From Porpolomopsis calyptriformis (lineage: Eukaryota > Basidiomycota > Agaricomycetes > Agaricales > Hygrophoraceae): DNA of 64,000 bases. The stretch spans positions 1,178,001-1,242,000 of the forward strand of contig OX621168.1 in NCBI GenBank assembly GCA_951640195.1, read 5' to 3'. The notes below the pieces were generated by a model, which saw only the letters and a program-made list of their open reading frames with translations, was not told where the DNA came from and ran no database searches. A program made the position numbers and the translations under genes. Positions 1 through 11,200 of the stretch are shown here, piece after piece. The first letter of the stretch is position 1. Each line of letters opens with the position of its first letter.

Positions 1-1025
1 TTACTCAAAGTAGCTCCCGAGGAGGAGATCAAGGACATTGAAAAAGTCGCGATAAGGGTCATGATCATTAATTTTGCATCTTTACATTCATCGTTGCGTA
101 TTCTCTCGTTCTACTTCGTCCAGATAGTCACCGACTAATTTAACTAACTTAGCGCAATCTTCATGACCCACGCGCTCCTCGAACTCGCACGTCTTTCTTC
201 TACACAAATCGAGTCGATCCGGAGTGAAATCGAGGAAGTACTCGAAGCAGAAGGTGGATGGAATAAGGAAAGTATCGCCGGATTGCGGAAGATAGATGGC
301 TTGCTGAAGGAGGTTGGAAGGATGTATCCGTTGTCATCGTGTAAGTCCCGATCATCTGGGATCGAGGTTGCAGTCCAACTGATGTTCTCTCTTCATTTTT
401 CTTGGCATTCGTCTGCTGTTTGTTTATAAAGTAGGTGTGGGTCATTTGACGGTCCAAGATGGGTTCTTGCCCGACGGGAGTCGCATCCCTAAAGGATACT
501 CGGCTGCCATCGACGTCAACCGTATCCACATGAACCCAGAAATTTACCCTAATCCCGAGGTATTCGACCCGTTTAGGTTTAGTGATCAGAAAGCCCAGGA
601 TGGTAGCCATGTGAAGCGTGATTTTAACACCGTAGATAGAAACGTTCGTCGTCTCTTTCTCTCAGATTAACAGAAGTTTGCTGACATCCAGAAGTGGTTG
701 CCCTTTGGATTTGGCCGACATTCTTGGTGAGTGGAACGTGGAACGATTGGATCTTCATTCGCTCATTACTTCTATCTAGTCCCGGCCGCTTTTTCGTTGC
801 CGTCAGTCTCCTTTGCATCTCAAGCACTCTGGTTCTGATTCCTTCATACAGATGGAGCTGAAAATAATTCTAGCTCTGCTTCTCCTCGCCTATGACATTT
901 CCTTCCCACCTGGGATCACCAAACCCCCGAAACACATATCTATTGAGCATCTACTTCTTCCAAACAGGAGTGCAGAATTGGTGTTCAAACCTCGTGCCAG
1001 CAAAGGTTTCAAGTCGGATGTATGA
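1..1025 (+). CDS. Cytochrome P450 monooxygenase, 3' part (5' end outside window)
   Basis: Heme-thiolate monooxygenase; the N-terminal half, including any membrane anchor, lies before base 1. Visible in order: the end of the I-helix region, the K-helix ExxR motif (KEVGR, near base 320), the PERF-like segment EVFDPFRF (about 560-585), and the heme-binding loop FGFGRHSCPGRF, whose cysteine is the axial ligand. The loop is cut by an intron of about 50 nt with the cysteine codon right after the splice site. Apparent exons are 1-92, 153-340, then from about 433, with three more short introns before the stop TGA at 1023-1025. Removing the last intron joins FFVA to MELKIILA, the usual L-helix sequence. 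Basidiomycetes carry large P450 families, so the substrate cannot be inferred. No partner biosynthetic genes are seen downstream. Confidence 0.9.
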
Positions 1026-1444
1026 CTGACCGACGTAAGTTAGATATCAGGAACATGCAGCTTGAGACAATATATCACGGATGTTAGGTACATTTTTTGT
1101 GGAAGCAAAAATATCTTGGATCCGCATCCTTGCCAGTTGCTTCCAGATGATTGACTGAGAGGTTTGACACAATGATCACAAATGACTTGTGGTACACACC
1201 ATCATCGTCACAATTGCTAAGATAATGATACCACACCCGTGCCCGGCCAGGGGTCTCTCGCAATCAGTGCTAAGAGACCAATTTTAAAATGGAAAGAATT
1301 TGACAAGAATGCGGTTCCATCTCCGTGCAATGAGAGTTGAATGCAATGTGAATCTGTTGAAGCCTTAAATAGTCTGTGATAAAGCAGCTTACGTAACAGG
1401 AAATCTTTCAGTTTTATACCTCGCACCGACGTCCATTAGGGCCA
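1026..1444 (+). other. Intergenic, P450 3' flank and myosin V upstream region
   Basis: About 420 bases with no supported gene. The open frames here are short and have no recognisable content. The stretch must hold the P450 polyadenylation region and the myosin V promoter. I see no TATA box or repeated element worth naming. Confidence 0.6.
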
Positions 1445-4400
1445 ATGGCCGAAAATATCTACAGCAAAGGGACCCGTGTCTGGTTCGAGGACAAGGATCA
1501 GGCATGGGTATCCGCGGAAGTTGTCAATGTTATCAAGGGAGCATCAGATACCGTCAAGCTGGTCTTCATAGATGAACGTGGCAAGGTCAGCACGAACAAA
1601 CCTCCTTTCAAAATTTTTGCTTAAACTGCAGACAGGAACTTACCATCAACACGACAGCGAAAGATATCAAAGCTGGGAAGGAAGGTTTACCACCATTACG
1701 GAATCCTCCATTGTTGGAGACCGCAGATGATCTGGCCACTCTTTCTCACTTGAATGAACCATCTGGTGAGCATGAGTTATAGGCTTTTTGTCGACATGCA
1801 GTCGGTTTCACGCTGTGTATTAACAGTGTTACACACCATCCGAAATCGCTATGCTCAACACAGCATCTACACTTACAGTGGGATCGTCCTCATCGCCGTC
1901 AATCCTTTTCAACGTGTAACCCTCTATGGCCCTGAAATCATCCAAGCCTACAGTGGTCGTCGGAGAGGTGATTTGGAGCCTCATTTGTTCGCGATCGCAG
2001 AAGACGCGTACACGGCAATGAGGAGGGATGGGATGGGTCAAACGATTATCGTCTCTGGCGAAAGGTGAAACTATTGATCTCCCACATCATCACATCATCT
2101 GACGTCAAGGCAGTGGAGCGGGGAAAACAGAATCCGTAAGATCTTCCGTTTTTCATCTCCTTCATGAACATATATTTTCGACTCTCAGGCGAAATTTATT
2201 ATGCGATATCTTGCATCAGTGAACCCTCCCGATTCAGGTGCCAAGACCAGGACAAAATTTTCCCTCGATGAATCGAGCGAGATTGAACGTCAAATCCTTG
2301 CCACAAATCCTATTCTTGAAGCATTTGGGAACGCAAAAACCACACGCAACGACAATTCATCTCGCTTTGGCAAATATATTCAGGTTCTTATTTAAAATGC
2401 CATTCGAATCCGGATTTCATCAGCTGTTTTTGTAGATCCTTTTCGATGGTAAACAAACAATTGTTGGCGCACGAATACGCACATATTTATTAGAGCGTTC
2501 CCGTATTGTCTTCCAACCCCTCACTGAGCGCAACTACCATATATTTTATCAGCTCTGTGCAGGAGCCCCTTTGAAGGAACGGAAGGACCTAGGACTAGAC
2601 GCTGACATCAACAAATTCAACTATTTAAAACAAGGGGGCCCATCTTCAACCCCGATTTTAGGTGTGGATGATGGGGAGGAGTTTCGTGCGACACAGCAGG
2701 CGCTCTCCACAGTGGGCATCAGTGTGGAGAAGCAATGGGCTGTCTTTCGTTTGTTGTCAGCCCTGCTTCACCTTGGGAACGTTAGCATCATACAGACGCG
2801 TTCTGATGCGGCCCTGGGAGACAACGATGCGGCCTTATTATTGGCCACTCGTTTTCTGGGAGTTAATCTAGCCGAATTCAAAAAATGGACCATCAAGAGG
2901 CAGATCATAACACGATCGGAGAAGATCGTAACTTCCCTCAATGCCGCTCAGGCGACTGTAGTAAGGGATAGCGTGGCGAAATTCGTCTACGCTTGCTTGT
3001 TCGAGTGGTTGGTGGCTATCGTGAACGAGAGTTTGGCCGGAGAGAACGGAGACGCTGCCGAACGAGCGGAAATGTTCATCGGCGTGTTGGATATCTATGG
3101 TTTTGAGCATTTTCAAAAGGTCAGCTAGGACAATTCGATATTTCATCCTTACTAAATACACAACCTTTCAGAACTCGTTCGAGCAATTCAGCATCAACTA
3201 TGCCAATGAGAAGTTGCAACAGGAGGTGAGATGTTTGTCGGCGAATCGACTGTGCTAGTTCTTATCTTTCTCAACAGTTCAATTCCCATGTGTTCAAACT
3301 AGAGCAAGAGGAATATGTTAAGGAGGCGATCAATTGGACGTTCATCGATTTCTCGGACAATCAACCTTGCATAGACGTCATCGAGGGGAGGCTCGGGGTT
3401 CTGGCAATATTGGACGAAGAGTCCCGCCTACCAGCAGGGACTGACGCATCTTTTTTACAGAAACTCAACACGCAGCTTGGTAAACCTGAATTCAAGACGA
3501 TTTACAAGAAACCCCGGTTCGGCAACACTTCCTTCACTATTGCTCATTATGCGTTGGACGTGACTTACGAGACTGACGGCTTTTTGGAGAAGAATCGGGA
3601 CACCGTTCCTGACGAGCACATGGCGCTTCTAGCTTCAACCAAAAATCCCTTCCTGAAAGAAGTGCTTGATGCTGCACTTTTTTCCACTAAGGCGCCTGAC
3701 AGCCCTCATCCCGGTTCCCCATCATTTTCTGACTCCGGTAGCGGCGGTTCGCGTCGTGCCTCGGTCATTCCCGATCCAGGCCGCCTATCGATCATTTCGT
3801 CAAATTCTGGCCCGCCCTCTGCAGGCATCAGACGTACAACTGGCAAAAAACCTACCCAAGGTTCAATATTCAAAGCGTCTTTGATCACTTTGATGGAGAC
3901 GCTCAGCGTCACGAATGTGCACTACATCAGGTGCATAAAACCGAATGAGTATAAGAGACCTTGGGAATTTGCACCTCAGCAGGTGTTGGGTCAGCTGCGT
4001 GCCTGTGGTGTCCTTGAAACCATCCGCATCAGCTGTGCTGGTTATCCCAGCCGTTGGACATACGAAGAATTCGCGGAACGGTAAGTAAAACTTGTGTTGC
4101 ATGCATACCTCAGGCTAACTCGCAATAGTTATTACATGCTTGTGCCGTCATCAGATTGGTCTCCCATGATTCATAACCTTCAGCTCAAGCCGCTTTGTTC
4201 GCATATCTTGAAGAAGACGATAAATGATCCTGACAAATATCAAAATGGTCTCACTAAAATCTTCTTCCGAGCGGGTATGCTGGCGGCACTCGAGGCTCTC
4301 CGATCTGATAGATTAAATGCAATGGTCACCGTGGTGCAAAAGAATATGCGTAGACGCATGGCCGTGAAACGTTACCAAGAGTTGAGGGGTGCAACTATCA

Positions 4401-7076
4401 AGATTCAAACGTGGTGGCGGGGTATCCTGGCCAGGAGATTGGTCACGCGCATACGTCGCGAAGTTTCTGCCCGTCGTTTACAAACTGGTATCCGACGATT
4501 CCTCCAAAGGAAGCGGTTCCTGGATATTTCTTGCTCTGTTGTCCTTTTCCAGACTCGTAAGTTCCGCTTTCATCCACCCAGATGTTGTCTGACTCCTGCA
4601 GGCGCGCGCGGTGTGCTTGCCCGCCGCGCACACAGGTCGCAAAAACGCGAAAAGGCCGCCACGCTCTTGCAATGCCTGTTCCGTGGAGTGTGCGTATCTC
4701 ACTCTTGGACTATATCCAAAGCGTATTTTTAATTAAAACCGCATATCCTTAGATCATCCCGTCGCTCCTTCCGATCTGACGTTCACCATGTCATTTACTT
4801 GCAATCTTGCATTCGACGTCGTTTGGCACGCAAGCAGCTGAAAGCCTTGAAAGCGGAGGCGCGGTCGGTCTCGAAATTCAAAGAAATATCGTATAAATTG
4901 GAGAACAAAGTTGTCGAACTTACTCAGTCTCTCCAGAAGCGGACGGAAGAAAAGAAGAATCTTCAAGCGAATTTATCGGAGTTGGAGCAGCAACTGCAAC
5001 AATGGATCGGCAGACATGAAGAATCAGACTCCCGTGCCAAACAATTCCAGGCTTCACTCCAAACTGCCGAAACAGAATTATCTCGCCGAGACCTTCTCCT
5101 ACAGGCAAAGGCCGATGTCGAGAAACGATTGGAGGAAGCCGTTGCCAAAACTGTGGAGAAGGAGGAGATCATTCAAAAGCTGACAGCGGACCTGACCCAG
5201 CAGACTGCACGATTGGAACAACAGCAAAAACTGATCGACAGCGCACCGACCAGGAATACGGAAGACAATTCTGTGATCGCGACACTCAAAAACGAAGTCA
5301 GCAATCTTCGCGAGCAACTCAATCGCTCCAACGCGCTTAATACGCTCACCAAAGGTAGCCGAATGGATCAGCCCACTTCTCCCACTTTTGCATCTTCGTT
5401 ACGGATGGCGGGAGCCCCCAACGGTGTTTCTCATGTCCCCAGTTCTCAGCGTCACCAGCGAAGACACAGCACCACCGGTGTCTATGCTCCTGGGGTAGAG
5501 AATCGCTCGTCAGCGGATGAACTGATGGTTGATGTCAAACGCAATCAGGCATTGAACCCCCGCGCTGTGTCAGTCGCCTTCAACGGTGAAAACAATTACT
5601 TCCGGTTCCGACCTAATGGACTAGCGGATATCTACGATGATCCTGCCGAGGAAAAGATCAGCCTCATGCAAGATGTAAAGCGTCTGGATGAGGACGTTCT
5701 TGATGGACTTGTTCGCGGCTTGAAGATCCCGGCCCCAAGTCTCACTCACCCATCTGCCGTGAAGGAAATTCTTTTCCCTGCTAGCCTGATCAGTTTGGTA
5801 ACAAACGAGATGTGGAAATACGGTCTTATTATGGAGAGCGAGAGATTCCTCGCCAATGTCATGCAAACTATCCAAGGTCACGTTATGGTTTGTGCTGTCT
5901 ATCTGATAATCTTGGCGCTCCTTATGCTAACTTAAGCTTTACAGTCGTTCACTGGCGAGGATTCTATCGTGCCCGGAATATTCTGGTTGTCAAACGTTCA
6001 TGAGATGCTTTCCTTTATCTGTGTGGCAGAAAGCGATATGCTTCAAGGTATCGGACCGGGAGAAGAGAATGCTGTACGACCATTCGATTGGAACGACTAT
6101 GAACGATTAGTTTCTGTCGTCAAACACGATCTGGATAGCTTGGAATACAATATCTACCACACGTGGATGCTGGAGACCAAGAAGAAATTATCAAAGATGG
6201 TGATTCCGGCCCTGATTGAGAGTCAATCTCTACCGGGCTTTACCACATCTGATGGTGGCGGACGTTTATTCAATCGTCTCCTCAACACGAACACCCAACC
6301 AGCGTATAGTATGGACGATATTTTGAACTTAATGAACAAGGTTTGGAAAAGTTTGAAGAGCTACTATATGGAGGAGTCTGTGGTGCAGCAGGTGATCACG
6401 GAGCTTCTCAAACTTATTGGTGTTACGAGTTTCAACGATTTGCTCATGAGACGTAACTTCTCTTCATGGAAGCGAGGTAAGTCTTCTTCTAGACCTTCAG
6501 TTATATGGTTCATAAGCTTAAACTTACGCTTAGCGATGCAAATACAATATAATATCACCCGCATAGAGGAGTGGTGTAAATCGCATGACATGCCAGAGGG
6601 TACTCTCCAGCTGGAACACCTGATGCAGGCCACAAAGTTGTTGCAGCTTAAGAAGGTAAGCCCCACGAATTTGGACACGCAAAACAAATGTTCTGATTTT
6701 CCAAAAAGGCCACCCCAGCGGATATCGAAATCATTTACGACGTTTGCTGGATGCTGAGTCCTATGCAGATTCAGCGCATGTGCACTAATTATTATGTCGC
6801 CGACTACGAGGTATGGGGTACTTTCTCAATCGTCTTGGCGAAGTTTCTCTGACATTTTCTTTCATAAAGAACCCGATATCCCCAGAGATTCTTCGCGTTG
6901 TAGCCTCTCGCGTACAAGTAAATGACCGCAATGATCATCTGCTCCTCTCACCCGAAACAGAGGAAGTCAGCCCATACGAGTTGCCCCTTCCTCGTGAGGT
7001 GTCCGGGCTGGAGACTTACGTTCCTGCATACCTTAATGTTTCGCACCTTCGAAGATTAGCTGCACTGGTATCGTAG
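1445..7076 (+). CDS. MYO2: Class V myosin heavy chain
   Basis: Actin-based motor carrying vesicles and organelles to hyphal tips and septa. The start [18 protein letters not shown] opens an N-terminal SH3-like domain. The motor follows, with the P-loop [10 protein letters not shown] reconstituted across the intron after base 2064, switch [10 protein letters not shown], switch [10 protein letters not shown], and the actin-binding segment ending [11 protein letters not shown]. Then come about six IQ motifs (4310-4850), a coiled coil (about 4860-5340), and a C-terminal DIL cargo-binding domain (about 5650-7076). This order is diagnostic of class V. Loop 2 carries a long Ser/Pro/Gly insert (about 3690-3850). 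At least ten short introns are present. The symbol follows the S. cerevisiae paralogue; a basidiomycete usually has a single class V myosin. The stop is TAG at 7074-7076. Confidence 0.95.
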
Positions 7077-7184
7077 TATGCTTCCTCTATATCGTTGTGA
7101 TCCTTCCCGTGGCTTTCTATCTTACTCTCAACAGTCTGCCTGTATTTTGAGCTAGCTCTGCCTGCGACAATGTATTTAAGTCCT

Positions 7185-8154
7185 TCAGTATATTTGGGAT
7201 CGCGACAGGATCAGAACAGAGCCCTCCTCGACTTGAATGGCTAAGGTCTGGTCATTGGGCAACGGCAAGAGTTCTTGAGGGTTCTCGTCTGATGGCTTGA
7301 ACAGACGGAAAGGCTGCGGGAGCAAGATGAGGGCTGTGATTTCAGAAAATGGAAAGGACATGCCAATGAGTCTGAAAATGGTAATTTGTATTGGTCCGTA
7401 AGCAGGTCCAGGGCTCTCCCTGTAATAATAGACTGCAAGTGAAGTAAATGATGAATCTTTCGGGGGAAAATAGAAAAGGAAATTTGAGGACACCTTGCGA
7501 AACCAGAAGGGTCGTTCATTTTCTCCTGTGCCTTCTCCGTCGACTCTTACATTCAGATGGAGGCGTTGGTCTAGAGGAATGGACGAGGCTTGGTCCTGAG
7601 GATTGGCTGGCGTCGCGCGATGGCGCATTTTCATAAGCTCAACTTTCTTATATTGGGCCAGTTTCTTCGGATTGGTAGGTATCCTAGTTGTGCGTGAGGA
7701 AATAGTGCGAGTAGTTTGGGGAAAGTGCTTCGAGAGGAGTTCTCGTGCCGCCATGTTCTTGGTTTCCACTTGGGTATCTGGAGGACGACAGGAGTGAGAG
7801 TCAGGGTGTCGGTGGCTGCAAGGAGATTCGACGATGGTAGAAGACAACAGGGACTGACACATACTCGACGCAGAAGGACAGGTGACATCGTGGGCATCCT
7901 GCGATGTTATCAAGCTCAAGGGTAGTTTGCGTGGAGATATCGAGAGCAAGTTTGGAGCAATGTCCTATAGCACAGCGCCGAAGGGCCGTGGATGTTGTTC
8001 CTCCACGAATGGACGGGTCCAGTTGACAATCGTGAGTCTCGGGTAGGATGTGAAATCTGCAGAACACCCTGTCGCAGCGACAGCGAATAGGCAGCAAGTC
8101 GAGCTCGTTGCAGGACGACAGAGAACAGTGCGAACCAATGGCTTGTAGGTCCAT
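7185..8154 (-). CDS. CUZ1: Cuz1/ZFAND1-like AN1 zinc-finger protein with C-terminal ubiquitin-like domain
   Basis: Cuz1 delivers Cdc48 and the proteasome to stress-induced substrates, for example under arsenite. Two AN1 zinc fingers are visible: CSLSSC...CRCDRVFC..H.....HDC near the start, and CAIGHC...CPRCHLSFC, which continues across an intron into DHRHPDSHSC. A Lys-rich linker and a UBL-like C-terminus (GRALDLL ... LFKPSDENPQELL) follow. My model has four exons, 7865-8154, 7494-7815, 7360-7432 and 7185-7333, with introns of 49, 61 and 26 nt. It gives an uninterrupted 277-residue protein, close to the usual length of about 270. The 26-nt intron (7334-7359) is abnormally short. Without it the reading frame leaves the UBL sequence. 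The gene starts 146 bp from the divergent formin start. Confidence 0.88.
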
Positions 8155-8299
8155 GACGACCTACAGACGCGATGTTGTGGTTTGTTTACCAATTACCCTT
8201 TCCTCCCTGATTGCAGCGATCAGAGCACTCCGAGGTATACCTCCAAGCACGGTGTAGCGCAGCAACCCCTTGGTTTAATCTCCCAGGTGTGCGCAAGGG

Positions 8300-11200
8300 A
8301 TGGATTCAATTTTCAACAGGAAGAAGGTCAAACCCCAGCCACGTCAACCTTCCTTCTCCACTCAGGATCTCAACGAACACTCTGTGCCCTACGACAAGCT
8401 AGGACCCTCACCACGTTCACCTGTTGCCGTTGGTACACTTTCACAAGGCCTTTCTGGAGTGGCCATTATCTCAGCGCCTATCACGAACCCGACCCTTACT
8501 GCCAATGGCACCGAATTCAATAAGTATGCCATCCAGCGTGCCCAAGCTGAGAGAAACCGGGCTTACGGAAAACAGCCCAACGATTACGCCCCGCCAGCAT
8601 CCCCTACCTCCTTTCTCTCGGCTGACTCGTCGACCGCCTATTCCGACTCTATTGCGTCCTCCCCTGTTGGTAGACCTTCTTACGCCCCCTCGGTTCGTAA
8701 CGTACGAAAGAGCGAGGCCTCTTCCGCTTCCGATCCATCCATTTCATCCATAGCCGATTTTGGTCAATTTCAGCAACAGAGTGCATCAACGTCTTTCTTT
8801 CCCTCACCTGGCGCCACCATTCGTCCACCATCGAGTAATACCACCCGTTCAGACAGTACCCGTGGTTCCAAATACACCCCTTCCGTCGCTTCCGACCAAT
8901 CTTACCTCCCACATATATCACATCTGTCCCATTTCCACCTCTATAATCGTCATGAGGATTTCCACTTCCCCCGGCCAGAAACCGATGAAGAGCTCGAGGC
9001 CCTATTCCAAAGCCTCAAACGAACGCGCGACTTCCCAGAAATGCCAGGCTTGTCAATGGATCAAAAGTGGCATATGGTGTATAGCGACGAGCAGATCAGA
9101 TGGAAGGAGAGGGATGAACAGGCAAAGAGACAGACACTGCAAGGTCGCACTGCAGGTGTCGTGGAAGGCGGCCCGGAATGGTACATAAAAAAGTTTCTGG
9201 ACAAGACCATTACAGCAAAGCAAGCCGGAAGCTTGCTGGTATCCTTGCGCAGCAGGGAAATGAGGTATTGTATTTGCTATGTCATGCCTCTCGCTTTCAG
9301 TTCATTGGGGTCCATCTAGCTGGTTTCGTCAATTTGTCTCTCTCCGAGGAACATCCGTACTTGCTCAAACGCTTATGCACATCAGTCGCAAGGGCTCTCA
9401 GCGGTGAGACTTTCTATTGTCTCGCTAACGAATTCCCATTTAATGTCCAACATCAGACGGGAGAGTGATATTCAGTTGGAGTACGAAGTTGTCAAGTGCT
9501 TGAGACAAATACTGAACAAATCGGCTAGTTGTTTCATCGATTGTGGATTGTCCCATCTCATGATCTGGTGTAGACCGCGACGAACGAGGCCTTGACGCAC
9601 AATCTAATTGTCAATCAAGTGGCCTCGTCACTGAACACACCCCACTTACCGACAAGGAAACTATTGCTCGATCTTCTCTGCTTTTTGGTGTACTGGAATG
9701 ACGGAGAAGCTCACCAACTCGTTGTGGCAGCATTGGAGGCTCTTAGCTTATCTAATGACGGGTCGAGCAACTGTTATGACTATTGGTTCAAGTCCATGGA
9801 GGCCGCACTCTCCGGAAGAGGTATATGGGGGACTCTTGTTGGCGCTAGCGAGGAAGTTCGAAGGACAGGGGGCATCGACAGTTCCTTGAATGAATACGCG
9901 GTGTGTTCACGCGACACCTTGAACACAATATCGTTGTGTGCTCATCGATAACCTCTAGCTCAGTAACTTGCTACTCATAAACGGAATCATCGGACTTCTA
10001 GATGATCTAGATCTCCGGCTCCACCATCGCGCGCAAATGGAAAAAGCTGGTCTGCAAAGGATAATCGAGTTGTGTCAAGGATTTTCTGTCCACGCAATCG
10101 ACATACAGCTACAGCTTCTGCAGGGCGTCCTAGATGAAGATGAGAAAAAGTTTCAGGAGCGACTCGACCAAGAGATCCTTCGTGATCTAACTAACCCTCA
10201 GGATGTCTACAATGCAATTCGAGCCAAGACGCAAGATACCGGAGCTGCCCGGTATTTCCTTTCCATGATGCAACATCTTCTTCTCATTCGTGAAGAGGGC
10301 CCAACGATGGCCCATTACTATCAGCTCATCGACACTCTCATTACTGACGTGGTATTGGACAAGAAACTCGCGGGGGCTGAACAGAGGCTGGGACAGTCGG
10401 TTGAGCGCATCATTGCTCAGTTCAATGATGCGGATCGATATAATCGTATTGAAGATGAGGCCGCAGAGGCCCGTGCTCAAGTTTCGAAACTCAAACTCGA
10501 GAAGGAAACTCTGGAGGAAGAAATTGCACAAGGCCATGGCGGTCTTGTCGGGCGGCTGAAAAGGCAAGTGCTCCAAATGGAGCAGGACTTGAACGCGACG
10601 CGCGAGTCAGCTTCGAAGCTTCAAGGTCAGCTCGAGACGCAGAAGGCTGGATACGAGGAACAAATATCCCAGCTTGAAACACAGATCATGGAGCTATTCA
10701 GGATGTTGAAGGAGCTTGGCAAAGGCATGGATCATATTATCGACACGAGCACGCTCGATCGGCAGAGTCTCGTGCAAAGTCTAGAGAAGCACTTCCAACG
10801 ATCGAAGACCATTAGTATCCTGGAAGGGAGAGATAGGCTTGGGCGTAAGAAGAAATCTCGGGCTCTCAATGCGGACACAGCTGATGCAGAAGGGGTGGAG
10901 AATGACACTACCCCTCGGAAGTCAAGTTTGAAACATGGTACAGGTACAAAGGCAAATGGGAAGAAGGGTTCAAGTCGACTCGATTCAGCACCTGCACCTG
11001 ACGGTCAAGGGCGTGTTTCGCAGTTCATGGATGCAGACGAGGCAGCCGTTCGCGAGCAGATGCAACAGCAACTAGCGGCGGGGGTAAAAATTGTGAGGAT
11101 AGTTTTTTTGTTGGTAAGGTTGTGCCCTGACTATTTCGGTGTTCTAGTATTCTCCGCAGGACGGTCCCCTGTCTAGTCCTCGTAGTGTTCGGGGATCATC

